A stretch of 64,000 bases of DNA from Paenibacillus lactis (GCF_017873605.1 NZ_JAGGKI010000002.1:496001-560000); one strand, 5' to 3'; counted from the stretch's first letter, positions 35,279 to 45,888 are shown. Notes: generated from the letters alone by a model not told the origin. Made by a program: numbers and translations.

Positions 35279-35293
35279 ATGAAAGCGCTTAAT
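35279..35293. promoter_or_regulatory. cre-like site upstream of the xylanase gene
   Basis: ATGAAAGCGCTTAAT fits WTGNAANCGNWNNCW except for one position. It is 28 bp before the start codon, where CcpA binding would block transcription, as expected for a xylan-degrading gene in Firmicutes. Confidence 0.5.
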
Positions 35294-35320
35294 ATTCTTA
35301 GGTTAGGGGGAGTACAGTAA

Positions 35321-38300
35321 ATGAGTAAATGGATCAAACAAGGCATCTCGATTCTGATCGCGGCAGCTTTACTTCTTCCGACGGGCTGGAGAGCCTCGGA
35401 TGTTCGGGCTGACGCACAGGAACCGGAAGCCACCGAAACCGTTTATCATGAAACCTTTGAGACAGGCGTAGGAAAAGCCGTGCAATCCGGCAGTGCCAGC
35501 ATATCGCATGTATCCAATAAAGCGTTTGCCGGCAATGAGGACGGAGGCGCTCTGTATGTAAGCAACCGAGCCAATAACTGGGACGCGGCCGATTTCAAAT
35601 ATGTCGACTTGGGCTTGGAGAACGGCATAACGTATACGGTGACCGTCTCTGTATATGTAGACGCCAATGAGCCTGTGCCAACAGGCGCTCAGGCTTTTCT
35701 TCAAACGGTAGACAGCTATGGTTGGCTGGCCGGTGCGGATTTTGCCGCAGGCACGCCTGTACAGCTAAGTAAAGAATTCACCGTTAATACCGAAGTCGAT
35801 TCGGCCCTCCGGGTTCAATCCAACGAGGACGGGAAGACGGTTCCCTTCTACATCGGGGATATACGGATCACCAAGAAGGCGGCTTCCGGCGGTGATGGTG
35901 AGGAAGAGCCTCCTAGGGAACCCGCTTTACCCTTCACTCCCATCGATTTTGAAGACCAAACGGCTGGCGGATTTGAAGGCAGATCCGGTAATGAAACGTT
36001 GACCGTCACCCAGGAAGCCAACCATACCCCCGGCGGCTCTTACGCTTTGAAGGTAGAAGGCCGTACAGCCACATGGCACGGGCCATCATTGCGAATCGAG
36101 AAATACGTTGATCAAGGCAGCGAATATAAAGTAACGGCATGGATCAAATTGATCGAGCCCGCAAGCTCGCAGCTCCAGCTGTCCTCCCAAATCGGCTCCG
36201 GAAGCAGCGCGAATTATGTGGCCCTTTCCCCCAAAACGATCAGCACCAGCGACGGATGGGTCCAGTTCGAGGGAACCTATCGGTACAACAGTGTGGGGAA
36301 TGAATACTTAACCATCTATGTAGAAAGCTCGAATAACGCGACGGCATCCTTTTATATCGATGACATCAGCTTCGAGAAAACAAGCGCCGGCCCCGTCGAA
36401 ATCGAGAAAGACTTGATTCCGGTCAAACAAGCGTATCAAAATGATTTCCTCATCGGCAACGCCATTACAGCGGAGGATCTTGAAGGCGTGCGGCTTGAGC
36501 TGCTATCGATGCATCATAATGCCGCCACCGCCGGAAACGCGATGAAGCCGGATGCGCTGCAGCCGACAAAGGGTAATTTTACATTCACGGCCGCGGATGC
36601 CATGGTGTATAAAGTTCTGGCTGAGGGCATGCAGATGCACGGGCATGTGCTGGTATGGCACCAGCAGTCCCCGGCATGGATGAACACGGTACAGGATGGG
36701 CAAGGGAATACGGTCCCTTTAAGCCGGGAGGAAGCCCTTGAGAATCTGCGCACGCATATCCGCACCGTAATGGAGCACTTCGGCGACAAAGTTATCTCCT
36801 GGGATGTCGTCAATGAGGCGATGAGCGATAATCCGCCGAATCCGTCCGATTGGGAAGCCTCGCTGCGTCAGTCCCCTTGGTATCAGGCCATCGGTCCGGA
36901 TTATGTCGAGCAGGCATTTCTCGCGGCAAGGGAAGTACTTGACGATCATCCGGAATGGGATATCAAGCTTCATTACAATGACTATAACGAAGACAATCAG
37001 AATAAGGCCCAGGCCATTTACAATATGGTGAAAGCAATCAATGACAAGTATGCGCTGGACCATCCGGGCAAGCTGCTCATCGACGGCATCGGCATGCAGG
37101 GACATTACAATATCAACACCAATCCGGAAAATGTGAAGCGCTCCCTGGAGAAATTTATCTCCTTGGGCGTGGAAATCACCATCAGCGAGCTTGACATCCA
37201 GGCCGGAAGCAACCATCAGCTCTCCGAGCAGTTAGCCAATGCACAAGGCTATTTGTATGCCCAGCTCATGAAAATTTTCAAGGAGCATGCGGCTCATATC
37301 AGCCGCGTTACCTTCTGGGGCCTTGAAGACAGCTCAAGCTGGCGGGCCGCCTCCAACCCGCTGCTGTTTGATAAGAACTTGCGGGCCAAACCGGCCTATT
37401 ACGGTGTCATTGATCCTGATACATTTATTCAGGAGCACCAGCCTGATTCGAAGGATGCCAACCAGTCCACTGCCATGTATGGCACACCTGGCGTAGACGG
37501 CACAGTCGACCCGATCTGGTGCCAAGCTCCCGAGATGTCGATCCATCAATACCAGACGGCATGGCAGGGTGCGACCGGTGTGGCCAGAACGCTCTGGGAT
37601 GACCACAATCTATATGTATTGATCCAGGTTAGCGACGCCCAGCTTGATAAAGCGAGCGTGAATGTGTGGGAGCAGGACTCCGTTGAAATTTTCCTGGACG
37701 AAAACAATGCCAAAACAACGTTCTATCAAGCGGATGACGGGCAGTACAGAATCAACTTTGATAATGAAACCTCATTTAATCCTCCAGCGATCGCAGAAGG
37801 CTTTGTGTCCGCAACCAAAATTTCCGGAACGAACTACACGGTGGAAGCAAAGATCCCTTTCAAATCCATCAAACCTGCAAATCAGGTTAAAATAGGCTTC
37901 GACGCCCAGATCAATGACGCGAAAGACGGCGCTCGCCAAAGCGTTGCCGCGTGGAATGATACGACCGGCAACGGCTATCAGGATCCTTCCGTGTTCGGCG
38001 TCGTTACCTTAGACGGCAAACCCGCAAGCCCTGGGAACGGCGGCGGCTCTGACAATGGCAGCGGCGGCGGTGGAGGTAACAACAATGGAAGCAGCCCAAG
38101 CAGCAGCAATGGCAGCAATCCCGGCTCCGGCAATGGAAGCACCCCGCAAGCCGGAAGCATTAGGAACGAAAACGGCGTGATTACCATCAAGCCCGCAGTG
38201 AAGGTCGCTAATCGACATGCAGTAGGCGCCATTGCTAGCGATGATCTCGCAAAAGCGCTTGGGCTAGCCACTCCTAACCCCAACGGCAAGAAACAAATCG

Positions 38301-39346
38301 TAATTGAAGTGGCCCCTCAAAATGCCGTAGATGCATATGAAGTACAGCTGCCGGGCCATAGCCTGAACGCCCAACCAGCCTTTGAGTTTGTGTTGAAAAC
38401 GGACAACGCGACCCTTCATATCCCAAGCAGCGGGTTGTCGCAAGCGGCAAAAGCCGCAAAACAGGTGTCGATCCGCGTAGGCACAGCTTCAACGGCTCAT
38501 CTGGCTGCAGCGGACCTCGAACGGATCAGCGGCCGACCAGCCATCGATCTGAGTCTTTCGGCAGACGGGAAAGCCATAGACTGGGATCATCCTGAGGTTC
38601 CTGTAACGGTCAAAATTCCATATACCCCAACCGCCAAAGAACTGCTTAATCCGGAGCGCCTGGTGGTTTGGTACATGGACGGCAAAGGAAAGGTTGCGGT
38701 CATTCCAAATGGCCGACATGATGCTTCGGCGGGCGCGGTTGTTTTTCAAACGACCCGTTTCGGTACCTACGCTATAGCTTACGAGGCCAAGTCCTTCGAA
38801 GATTTGCAAAAGGTTCCTTGGGCTGAGCAAGCCATTCACCATATGGCTGCGCGGGATGTCATCAAAGGGACGTCCGAGGGCAGCTTCTCTCCCGAAGCAT
38901 TTATGACGAGAGGCGACTTCGTCGCACTTCTTGTCAGAGTGCTCGAGTTGAAGGGATCCGGCGGCCAAGGGACAGCGACTCTGCAAGCAGGCTTCAGCGA
39001 TGCCGAGTCTGCCGGTTACGATCACAGCGAGCTGGACATCGCCTATGCACTCGGAATCGTAAAAGGTTTTCAAGATCAGACCTTCCAGCCGAATGAGCCG
39101 ATCTCAAGACAAGACATGATGGCGCTGACCGTGCGGGCATTATCGGCAGCCGGCAAATCCCTCGAGGGTACCGGAAGCTTAGACGGTTACCGCGATGCGG
39201 CAAGCGTCTCCGGTTATGCATTGGAAAGTGCGGCCCGACTGGTCAAGTCCGGGATTGTAAACGGCAAGAACGGCCGCATTGCACCGCACGATCCCCTCAC
39301 CCGCGCCGAAGCAGCGGTGATTCTGTACCGTATTTGGAAGCTGTAG
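35321..39346 (+). CDS. Cell-surface multidomain GH10 endo-1,4-beta-xylanase
   Basis: A 1341-aa secreted enzyme. In order: signal peptide (about 1-31); two CBM22-like xylan-binding modules (about 40-185 and 205-355); a GH10 catalytic domain (about 362-700) with acid/base Glu near 499 in DVVNEAM and nucleophile Glu near 623 in ISELDI, and HVLVWHQQ; a CBM9-like module (about 720-900); a Gly/Ser/Asn linker (900-945); an uncharacterised beta domain (950-1150); and three SLH repeats (1157-1341) anchoring it to the secondary cell wall polymer. This is the architecture of large xylanosome-type enzymes of Paenibacillus and Clostridium. It is monocistronic, with a cre-like site and a bidirectional terminator. 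Confidence 0.95.
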   Translation: MSKWIKQGISILIAAALLLPTGWRASDVRADAQEPEATETVYHETFETGVGKAVQSGSASISHVSNKAFAGNEDGGALYVSNRANNWDAADFKYVDLGLENGITYTVTVSVYVDANEPVPTGAQAFLQTVDSYGWLAGADFAAGTPVQLSKEFTVNTEVDSALRVQSNEDGKTVPFYIGDIRITKKAASGGDGEEEPPREPALPFTPIDFEDQTAGGFEGRSGNETLTVTQEANHTPGGSYALKVEGRTATWHGPSLRIEKYVDQGSEYKVTAWIKLIEPASSQLQLSSQIGSGSSANYVALSPKTISTSDGWVQFEGTYRYNSVGNEYLTIYVESSNNATASFYIDDISFEKTSAGPVEIEKDLIPVKQAYQNDFLIGNAITAEDLEGVRLELLSMHHNAATAGNAMKPDALQPTKGNFTFTAADAMVYKVLAEGMQMHGHVLVWHQQSPAWMNTVQDGQGNTVPLSREEALENLRTHIRTVMEHFGDKVISWDVVNEAMSDNPPNPSDWEASLRQSPWYQAIGPDYVEQAFLAAREVLDDHPEWDIKLHYNDYNEDNQNKAQAIYNMVKAINDKYALDHPGKLLIDGIGMQGHYNINTNPENVKRSLEKFISLGVEITISELDIQAGSNHQLSEQLANAQGYLYAQLMKIFKEHAAHISRVTFWGLEDSSSWRAASNPLLFDKNLRAKPAYYGVIDPDTFIQEHQPDSKDANQSTAMYGTPGVDGTVDPIWCQAPEMSIHQYQTAWQGATGVARTLWDDHNLYVLIQVSDAQLDKASVNVWEQDSVEIFLDENNAKTTFYQADDGQYRINFDNETSFNPPAIAEGFVSATKISGTNYTVEAKIPFKSIKPANQVKIGFDAQINDAKDGARQSVAAWNDTTGNGYQDPSVFGVVTLDGKPASPGNGGGSDNGSGGGGGNNNGSSPSSSNGSNPGSGNGSTPQAGSIRNENGVITIKPAVKVANRHAVGAIASDDLAKALGLATPNPNGKKQIVIEVAPQNAVDAYEVQLPGHSLNAQPAFEFVLKTDNATLHIPSSGLSQAAKAAKQVSIRVGTASTAHLAAADLERISGRPAIDLSLSADGKAIDWDHPEVPVTVKIPYTPTAKELLNPERLVVWYMDGKGKVAVIPNGRHDASAGAVVFQTTRFGTYAIAYEAKSFEDLQKVPWAEQAIHHMAARDVIKGTSEGSFSPEAFMTRGDFVALLVRVLELKGSGGQGTATLQAGFSDAESAGYDHSELDIAYALGIVKGFQDQTFQPNEPISRQDMMALTVRALSAAGKSLEGTGSLDGYRDAASVSGYALESAARLVKSGIVNGKNGRIAPHDPLTRAEAAVILYRIWKL

Positions 39347-39366
39347 TACAGCAATAGAACAGGATG

Positions 39367-39404
39367 AAAAAACAGACGCCGGTTAAAAATCGGCGTCTGC
39401 TTTT
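39367..39404. terminator. Bidirectional terminator between the xylanase and aldo/keto reductase genes
   Basis: AGACGCCG/CGGCGTCT stem (39373-39380 with 39391-39398), with GCTTTTG on the plus strand and TGTTTTTTC on the minus strand. It serves two convergent genes. Confidence 0.85.
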
Positions 39405-39444
39405 GATGATGGGGGATATTGGCCAAAGAAGCGGCTTACTACGA

Positions 39445-40287
39445 TCAAAATTCTTCGTAAGTGCTCGGATCCTGTCCCCACAACCGTCCATCCTCGCGGC
39501 TGAAGGATGAAATGACATCCATCTCCTCCGCAGTCAGCTCGAAATCGAAAATATCGAGATTTTCCGTCTGATGCTGAAGGGAGCCCGACTTAGGAATCGG
39601 AATGGCCCCAAGCTGGGTGTGCCAGCGCAAAATCACCTGCGCTCCCGTTTTTCCATGAGCCTCGGCTATTCGGACGATTTGTTCATCCTGCACGATATCA
39701 TTGCCGCGCCCAAGTGGGCTCCACGATTCCGTAACGATGCCATGCTCCGCATCCTTCTTCCGCTGATATGCCTGGTCAAAGAAAGGATGAAGCTCCACCT
39801 GATTCAAACTAGGCGCTGCCCCGGTCTCTTTAATTAGACGGTCAATATGTTCGGGAAGGAAATTGCTAACCCCGATGGACCGGATGTATCCGCGTTTTTT
39901 GGCTTCAATCATCGCCTGCCAGGCTTCCACGTAGATATCCTGCTTGGGATTCGGCCAGTGGATCAGATAAAGGTCATAATAATCAAGATCCGCTCGGTAC
40001 AGCGACTCCTCGATGGTCACGAGCGCCTCTTTGTAGGCATGGCGGCGGCCCGGCAGCTTGGAGCAAATCAACAGCTCTTCCCTGGCAACGGAGCTCCGCT
40101 TAATGGCTTTGCCGACGGCACCTTCATTTTCATAGTTAAAAGCCGTATCGATCAACCGATACCCGGCATCCATCGCGGCAGCCATGGCTTTAACGCCTTC
40201 TTCGCCTTTCAGGCTATAAGTGCCGAGTCCGATTGCGGGCACCTTCAAGCCGTCATTTAGCGTAAGCTCCGGAACATTCTGATTCAT
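39445..40287 (-). CDS. Aldo/keto reductase (2,5-diketogluconate reductase-like)
   Basis: A 280-aa NADPH-dependent oxidoreductase with a TIM-barrel fold. LTLNDGLKVPAIGLGTY opens it; the catalytic tetrad is visible as Asp/Tyr in DTAFNYENE (about 46-54), Lys in ICSKLPG and His in YLIHWPNP. VELHPF and IPKSGS bind substrate and cofactor. GTAAGGAGG precedes the ATG. It is the AKR5-like type common in Bacillus (YvgN/YtbE relatives). The substrate is not predictable; detoxification of aldehydes is usual. Confidence 0.93.
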   Translation of the reverse strand: MNQNVPELTLNDGLKVPAIGLGTYSLKGEEGVKAMAAAMDAGYRLIDTAFNYENEGAVGKAIKRSSVAREELLICSKLPGRRHAYKEALVTIEESLYRADLDYYDLYLIHWPNPKQDIYVEAWQAMIEAKKRGYIRSIGVSNFLPEHIDRLIKETGAAPSLNQVELHPFFDQAYQRKKDAEHGIVTESWSPLGRGNDIVQDEQIVRIAEAHGKTGAQVILRWHTQLGAIPIPKSGSLQHQTENLDIFDFELTAEEMDVISSFSREDGRLWGQDPSTYEEF

Positions 40288-40579
40288 TGGAAAGCCTCCT
40301 TACATAAAATTTGAGTCCTCGCTAGTCCTATTATAAACCTCATTCAGGGGACATGACCCATTCATGATTCAGCTAGCTCGCATCTTTTATTTACTCTTTA
40401 TAACACGAAAAAAATCCACAACCAGTAAGGCTGTGGATTTTGCAGAAAGGCGAGGGGATCTGAGCCTATGTTACAGACCCTTGCACCCTATTTCCATGAA
40501 AACTCGAACTCTCGTGATCGAAGGATGGCTAATTATATTATTTTTTATGGATCACAGGCCGAACTACCCGTGTCGTTAA
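40288..40579. other. Intergenic region with a terminator and a faint ssrA-end resemblance
   Basis: Contains a strong minus-strand terminator (40409-40441: AAAATCCACAGCC stem then T7) without an intact gene upstream, followed by AGGCGAGGGGATCTGAGCC, which faintly resembles the ssrA 3' end that follows similar terminators at 43.3, 52.5, 53.2 and 54.3 kb. This resemblance is too short to be certain. Confidence 0.3.
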
Positions 40580-40830
40580 TACATTCAGCGTATCCCGGGT
40601 ATCTCTTGCGAAGTCGAGCGGTTGATCCAGCCTTTCAAAGTGAATATACCAGAGATTCGGATTCGTAAATAACCAATGGTTATGAAGCGCGGTTACCTTG
40701 ATTCCATGCTTGCGCAGCCGGGAAAATAATGGGGGTGATTTCCTTTGTCAGATAACCGTCTCTCCCAAACATAGAGCTCAACCGTCTGGCCCAAGGCGGA
40801 TTATTTTGAATTAAGAAATCCAAATTACCC
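40580..40830 (-). pseudogene. DUF1259 protein fragment, frameshifted
   Basis: On the minus strand, one frame reads WARRLSSMFGRDGYLTKEIT (near 40790-40735) and another continues SRLRKHGIKVTALHNHWLF, then NPNLWYIHFERLDQPLDFA (40720-40585), matching the repeated core of DUF1259. A frameshift lies at about 40725 and both ends are missing. It is a remnant about 80 codons long. Confidence 0.6.
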
Positions 40831-40860
40831 CGATTTGTAAGGAATCGGGAGATGAAATTA

Positions 40861-40888
40861 AAAAAAGCGACCAGGTCCGGTCGCCTTC
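40861..40888 (-). terminator. Terminator of the MscS gene (GCGACC/GGTCGC type)
   Basis: On the minus strand GGCGACC-GGACCT-GGTCGC is followed by TTTTTTT. It is one of five similar hairpins in the window. Confidence 0.8.
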
Positions 40889-40912
40889 TAATGAATATTT
40901 TCTATCCCTGCC

Positions 40913-42166
40913 TCAATATCCCCGCGAAAATTCCGGGCTTTGCTTGAGTTGGACGATATCATGGCCGCTTGGATTTTGGAAGGCACGAAGCCCGAATGTC
41001 GGCGCGACTGCGAAAATATGGTCAAAAATATCCGCTTGAATCGATTCATACACTGCCCAGGTGGTATCATTGCTGAATGCATAGATTTCTAATGGCAGCC
41101 CGTTATCTCCCGGCTCTAACTGCCTGACGATCAGCGTCATTTCTTGATGAATTCTCGGATGATGCCTCAGATATTGTTGGATATATGCCCGGAACACGCC
41201 GATATTCGTAAGTTGTCTGCCATTCACTTTGCTCTCCGTATTAATCTGGTGTTCAAGGTTGTACGCGTTGATCTCGCTTAATTTTGTCGTGATATAGTCG
41301 GTAAGGTAGTGAATTTTCTGAAACTCCTCAATCATTTCCTTGGTACAAAAGCAGATGCTGGTCGTATCGACATAGAAGCTTCGCTTGATCCTTCTGCCGC
41401 CGGATACCTGCATGCCCCTCCAATTCTTGAACGAGTCGGAGATGAGTGCATAGCTTGGAATCATGGTGATCGTCTTATCGAAATTCATCACCTTCACCGT
41501 ATTTAAGGTAATGTCGATGACGTCGCCGTTCGCATCGTATTTCGGCATTTCAATCCAGTCGCCGACACGCACCATATCATTTGACGATAACTGAACGCCT
41601 GCCACCAGGCCTAAGATGGAGTCCTTGAAGATTAGCATCAGCACAGCCGATAATGCACCCAGCCCGCTGAGAATAATCAGGGGATTCTGACCGATGAGGT
41701 TCGAGATGACCACAATGCCGCCGACGATGTAAAGAACGATCTTCGCTACCTGAATGTATCCCTTAATCGGCCGGATCTTGGAAACCTCGAACGAACGATA
41801 AATCGCATCAAACGCATTGAGCAGCGCATTAAATACCATGATCGTTACGATAATCATATAAGTCATGGCTGCCTTTTCAATCAAAGTTTGATAGGACGGA
41901 AAGATCGACGCCGAATAATAGATGATGATTGCCGGCACCAGGTGCGAGAGCTTATGAAACACTTTTTTCTCCACAATGATATTGTCCCACGTATATCGAT
42001 TGTTATTGACGATGTGAATGATGATCTTCAGCACAATCTTTTTGGTTATAACATTGGCCAGTATGGAGACCAGCGCGATGAAAAGGACCATGATCATGTT
42101 GGAAAGATAGATCACCGTTTGCTCGCTCATGCCATATCCGTCTAGTTGATTTCTGATAAAATCCAT
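40913..42166 (-). CDS. Mechanosensitive ion channel, MscS family (YnaI/YbdG-like)
   Basis: A 417-aa membrane protein that would release solutes under hypo-osmotic stress. It has five hydrophobic segments in the first 200 residues, then the pore-lining region LIILSGLGALSAVLMLIFKDSILGL and the beta domain VGDWIEMPKYDANGDVIDI, the signature of MscS after TM3. The extra N-terminal helices and the length resemble YbdG/YnaI rather than the 286-aa MscS. AGGAGG lies 6 bases before the ATG. Confidence 0.92.
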   Translation of the reverse strand: MDFIRNQLDGYGMSEQTVIYLSNMIMVLFIALVSILANVITKKIVLKIIIHIVNNNRYTWDNIIVEKKVFHKLSHLVPAIIIYYSASIFPSYQTLIEKAAMTYMIIVTIMVFNALLNAFDAIYRSFEVSKIRPIKGYIQVAKIVLYIVGGIVVISNLIGQNPLIILSGLGALSAVLMLIFKDSILGLVAGVQLSSNDMVRVGDWIEMPKYDANGDVIDITLNTVKVMNFDKTITMIPSYALISDSFKNWRGMQVSGGRRIKRSFYVDTTSICFCTKEMIEEFQKIHYLTDYITTKLSEINAYNLEHQINTESKVNGRQLTNIGVFRAYIQQYLRHHPRIHQEMTLIVRQLEPGDNGLPLEIYAFSNDTTWAVYESIQADIFDHIFAVAPTFGLRAFQNPSGHDIVQLKQSPEFSRGY

Positions 42167-42408
42167 TGTTGCCTCCTAAAGCCTTGTTTCCTATATGAGT
42201 ATGAAATTGATGCACTGCCTAGTACGTAAAATGTTCGTGCTGTCTACACCTCATTTCGTTCAACTTATATAGCCTACTATTATAAAGTAGAGGGCGACCC
42301 GAGGTAAAGGACACGGATTCGATGGTTATATGTACCATATTTCTTTTAGCTATCGCCTTCTTATAGCATAGATGGATAAAGGCGACCCCGAATTTCTAGC
42401 TGACCCCG

Positions 42409-42508
42409 ATGCCCCGTCACCGCTTCTCCATGGTCAACCTGATTGTCTTCTTCAGTTAGCTTCAGGCGAAGACTAGCCAGCGTATTCCACTAAAGTTGGA
42501 CCCTCATT
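42409..42508 (-). pseudogene. ssrA (tmRNA) internal fragment, remnant e
   Basis: GCCCCGTCACCG, AACCTGATTGTCTTCTTCAG, CGTATTCCACTAAAGTTGG and ACCCTCATTA align in order with the central part of the intact ssrA at 54.42-54.53 kb, with many substitutions. The acceptor end is not recognisable. It lies upstream of the toxin-antitoxin pair, in the same orientation as the other copies. Confidence 0.75.
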
Positions 42509-42614
42509 ACATCTCTTGACGATGGAGAGTGTGAGAACGTAGTTAGTTGAAATTCAAATTCATAATTGTATAATTGTTATAACGATTGAATATGCTGATA
42601 AGGAGAGAACCTTT

Positions 42615-42878
42615 ATGAATAGGATGGTTGTGATGGAACGAAAAGTGACCAAATTCGGCAACAGTTTAGGTATAACCATGACTGACGCTTTGAAGCAAAT
42701 CGGATTGGATCAAGGTGATACAGTCAGCATTGATGTTAGCCCGGAAACAGGAGAAATTATAATCAAGAAGTCAACAAGAGTCTCATTACCTGAAGGAATT
42801 AGTGCAGACTTCATGGATACTTTAACAAATGTTATTGAGGAATACGATCAAACACTGCAAGGACTCAAGGATAGATGA
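42615..42878 (+). CDS. AbrB/MazE-type antitoxin
   Basis: An 87-aa protein with a swapped-hairpin DNA-binding N-terminus: ERKVTKFGNSLGITMTDALK is the SpoVT-AbrB signature, and the C-terminal part (ISADFMDTLTNVIEEYD) would wrap the toxin. AAGGAGAG precedes the ATG. The stop overlaps the toxin start as ATGA, typical for type II toxin-antitoxin operons in which the antitoxin represses the shared promoter. It pairs with a Doc-like toxin instead of MazF; such hybrid pairs are known. Confidence 0.85.
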   Translation: MNRMVVMERKVTKFGNSLGITMTDALKQIGLDQGDTVSIDVSPETGEIIIKKSTRVSLPEGISADFMDTLTNVIEEYDQTLQGLKDR

Positions 42879-43294
42879 CATCAGCTCGTTATTTATCCGT
42901 CCAAGAAGTCATTGCCATTAATGTATCCATGATTCAACGCTACAGTCCAGGTGAACAAATCGGGGTAAAGGAACCAGGGTTGCTCGAATCCGCTGTACTA
43001 CGCCCTCAGTCCTCCGCTTTTGGGGAGGAGGCCTCTCAGACCGTTTTCGAAAAGGCTGCAGCTCTGTTTGAGTCATTAGGGCAAAATCATCCTTTTTACA
43101 ATGCTAATAAACGCACCGCTTTTACAGCACTTGTCATATTCCTGCGTTATAATGGCTTGTATTTTAGGATGAACCCAAAGAAAGCCGAGGATTTTACGGT
43201 AGATATGGTTAATCATAAATATCAGTTTCCCGACTTAGCAGCTACCATTCGGAAGCATTGTGTCCCAGTAGCCAAACCAACAGGGGAAGTATAA
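42875..43294 (+). CDS. doc: Doc-type Fic toxin (death on curing)
   Basis: A 139-aa Fic-fold protein. The catalytic motif HPFYNANKRTAF near residue 71 matches HxFx(D/N)(A/G)NKR of Doc, which phosphorylates EF-Tu. LSVQEVIAIN at the N-terminus is also typical. Translation is coupled to the antitoxin by a 4-bp overlap, and a terminator follows directly. The pair lies between two ssrA fragments, so it probably arrived on an integrated element. Confidence 0.9.
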   Translation: MTSARYLSVQEVIAINVSMIQRYSPGEQIGVKEPGLLESAVLRPQSSAFGEEASQTVFEKAAALFESLGQNHPFYNANKRTAFTALVIFLRYNGLYFRMNPKKAEDFTVDMVNHKYQFPDLAATIRKHCVPVAKPTGEV

Positions 43295-43325
43295 AAGCGA
43301 CCGAACCACGGTCGCTTTTATATTC
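43293..43325. terminator. GCGACC/GGTCGC terminator after doc
   Basis: AAAAGCGACCG-AACCA-CGGTCGCTTTTAT. It can work in both directions and also sits at the downstream side of ssrA remnant d. Confidence 0.8.
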
Positions 43326-43330
43326 GTAAG

Positions 43331-43420
43331 AGGAGGCGAGGGGAGCCTACCCCCCTGTCCGAAGACAACACCACATAAGCTTCCACGGATGCGGTCGCCC
43401 TTTAATGTCACCCGAAAGCA
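43331..43420 (-). pseudogene. ssrA 3'-end fragment, remnant d
   Basis: AGGAGGCGAGGGGAGCC, CCCCTGTCCGAAGACAAC, AAGCTTCCACGGATG and TTTAATGTC follow the order of the intact ssrA 3' end (54336-54420) with about one third changed. A terminator hairpin borders its 3' side, as at the intact gene. Confidence 0.8.
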
Positions 43421-43473
43421 TTGCAGTTGAGGTAGTCATGCCCCGTGCATCCCTTTTTTGACCGACGTCCGCT

Positions 43474-45549
43474 CTACTCCAACTCCATATAAAAGAGATT
43501 CGCCGTGTTATCTTTTGTAATCGTATGCGCTCCTGGGAGAAGTGACACCCTGACAACACCATTCGTCATTGGATAACTCGTTCCATCAATCTTGATCTTG
43601 GTTCCGTCTGCCGAATTAAACACTAATGTTAATGTGGCCGTTTCCGTAGAGGTGAAGGTGATACGGGTCGAGCTCTCGATTTTCAAACATTGGGTTAGCG
43701 TCAAGCCGTTATACACCACGGTTCCCTTCGTTGTCGAAAGATTCCCTACAATATCAAAGAAATCACTTTCCAATCCGGACGTTGTAAAGTTATGAGCCGG
43801 TTCCCCTGTGGATGGCTCGGGCTCGGGCTGGGGCTCGGGTTCCGGTTCCGGATCTGCCCCGCTTGAATTCCCACCTACGGATACGAGCCCGCTGGTGTAG
43901 CTTCGTATTTTAGCCATAAGAGCGGTGTTAAGGGCATACGACGTGTCGTCAACGGAATCATCGAATTGCCACGTGAAGTCCCCGTTATTCAGGCGTCCGG
44001 CTTGTGCGGTAACAATTTTCTCCACATCGCTGACGTTATCAATATCGGCGTTATTCACTCCCGTATCGACGGTTGTATCGAAGTTATTATAAGCCGTTCC
44101 TCCCACTAACGCTCTGTAAGAGCTTGGTACGGTTTCATTTCTTGACGAAGCCAAGTATGCATCGAATGAGGTTGCATGTGCCGGAGCTGTCCCTGTATTG
44201 GAGTTTGCATAAATCAGACTGTCCGCATCTACGATCCTATTGTTATAGGCCTTAATCACGCCTCCGTCTTCGCCCGAAAATGTCCCTTCCCCTAAAGCAT
44301 CCGTACCTTGCAAGGAACTCAGCATCGGGTATTTGGCATGTCTAAAGTAATTGGATTCCACAAAGGCCGAAGCTCCCGTTGTCACACCGACCCCATATTT
44401 TGAGACTCCGTCATAGAAGTTATTATAGATGTGTACCGATGCCAATCGAATTCGTGGATGGCGCGAGTCCGAGTGATCAAACCAATTATGATGGAAGGTG
44501 ACAAAGAATTCCTCCGATTCACTCAACCCGACAAGAGCCGCTTTTCCCGAATCCCAGTAGTGATTGTAAGAGATGGTAATATAGGTCGATCCTTTCTTCA
44601 GATCCGTTGAACCATCGCCCTTGGCCTGGTCGGCATCTCCTCCAGCAGTTCCATAAAATAGATCATTATTATGAACCCACACGTTGATGTTGCCAGTATC
44701 CATGGAAATCCCGTCATCAGGGAACAACATGAGTCCGAGGTTTCTTACTTCCACATTCCCTACATATCTAAGGAGCAATCCCCACCCATAAGCATAAGCG
44801 TCGTCTCCGATCCCTTCGATCGTCGTATTCATTTCCGAGTAATTGTTTTTGCCTTTTACTTGAAGGTAGCCGCTGCTATTCAGCTGTCCGCTCATGTCAT
44901 CATCGGTAACCTTTCCAATAACCCGGATAGCAAGAGGGGTTGTATCATAGCCCTTTTGTCTTAGCGTCAAAATCTCGCCGATCCCCACGCCCGTTTGAAC
45001 CCCGCCTGAGCTATTGATTTTCACATCAAGAGTCACGGTTCGTGCCGTCTCGGAGGTCACATAAATAACTTGTGCACCGTCTTTAAGCGTACCGTCATCA
45101 TTGTAGGCACCCGAGCCTGTCCCGTATGGCGAGTCTGAGGAAAAAGCAAACCCGGATCGATCATGGGAAGCTACGGACAGGTTATTCGAAACGGTGCTTA
45201 CCGTCGAACCGTCACTCAGCCTGGCTTCAACCTTTATGACATAATTTCCGGCAGCTAGGCCTACGGCATCCGCTCTCAAATAAGAAGGGTATTGTCGGAT
45301 GAGCTCATTATCGATTTGTTGATAGCTGGAATCCGGCGCGCCTGCGTTTTTAACATATACATTGTATCCCTCCGCATTACTTAGGGGTGACCATTCGATA
45401 TACGCCGTTTCATTCCAGCCCCCACCGCCGATGATCGAAAGACCGGCTGCATGGACCGTTGTCTTATTCGTCCACCCTCCCGCTATGAGAGACAGTGCCA
45501 GAGAAAACAACAACACCATGCCGGTTGCCTTTGCTACCCTGTTCTTCAT
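43474..45549 (-). CDS. Secreted pectate lyase, polysaccharide lyase family 1
   Basis: About 691 aa. The ATG at 45549 follows AGGAGGAG and starts a signal peptide (MKNRVAKATGMVLLFSLALS, cleavage near AHA/AG). A fibronectin-like domain (about 40-125) is followed by a PL1 beta-helix (about 135-540) with GIGDDAYAYGWGLLLRYVGN, DDGISMD, NHYWDSGKAALVG and HHNWFDHSDSRHPRIR, the last containing the catalytic Arg region. A Pro-Glu repeat linker (PEPEPEPQPEPEP) leads to a C-terminal domain of about 110 aa, perhaps carbohydrate-binding. A cre-like site lies just upstream. It cleaves polygalacturonate by beta-elimination. Confidence 0.92.
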   Translation of the reverse strand: MKNRVAKATGMVLLFSLALSLIAGGWTNKTTVHAAGLSIIGGGGWNETAYIEWSPLSNAEGYNVYVKNAGAPDSSYQQIDNELIRQYPSYLRADAVGLAAGNYVIKVEARLSDGSTVSTVSNNLSVASHDRSGFAFSSDSPYGTGSGAYNDDGTLKDGAQVIYVTSETARTVTLDVKINSSGGVQTGVGIGEILTLRQKGYDTTPLAIRVIGKVTDDDMSGQLNSSGYLQVKGKNNYSEMNTTIEGIGDDAYAYGWGLLLRYVGNVEVRNLGLMLFPDDGISMDTGNINVWVHNNDLFYGTAGGDADQAKGDGSTDLKKGSTYITISYNHYWDSGKAALVGLSESEEFFVTFHHNWFDHSDSRHPRIRLASVHIYNNFYDGVSKYGVGVTTGASAFVESNYFRHAKYPMLSSLQGTDALGEGTFSGEDGGVIKAYNNRIVDADSLIYANSNTGTAPAHATSFDAYLASSRNETVPSSYRALVGGTAYNNFDTTVDTGVNNADIDNVSDVEKIVTAQAGRLNNGDFTWQFDDSVDDTSYALNTALMAKIRSYTSGLVSVGGNSSGADPEPEPEPQPEPEPSTGEPAHNFTTSGLESDFFDIVGNLSTTKGTVVYNGLTLTQCLKIESSTRITFTSTETATLTLVFNSADGTKIKIDGTSYPMTNGVVRVSLLPGAHTITKDNTANLFYMELE

Positions 45550-45581
45550 TTTATCTCCTCCTTTTTTACTCATCCGATTTT

Positions 45582-45595
45582 TGTAACCGCTTGCA
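45582..45595. promoter_or_regulatory. cre-like site upstream of pectate lyase
   Basis: TGTAACCGCTTGCA matches TGWAANCGNTNWCA at 13 of 14 positions. It is 33 bp from the start codon and suggests CcpA-mediated carbon repression. The remaining 300 bp up to the next gene hold no recognisable feature besides a terminator. Confidence 0.5.
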
Positions 45596-45888
45596 ATAAA
45601 TTGAGCTTTCTTATCGACCTCCTCGCTTATGGACCAGGTTTTTCAAGGTCCTTATTGAAAATCAACAAATTTTGGAATTTCACCCACAGCATATCAGCTG
45701 CGAAAGCAGTTCCGAAATAATCATTTTCTCATACTTTGCACATTCCGCGATATTCTGAGTTAATGATTATTCGTCTGGGAAATGACACTTACGCTTGAAG
45801 AACATCCTTGCCGGCAAGTCGTGAACTGCAGAAAGCAACAAATTCAAGGTGCAGATTAGGATAGTTCAGGCTTAACCGGGCGCAAACG

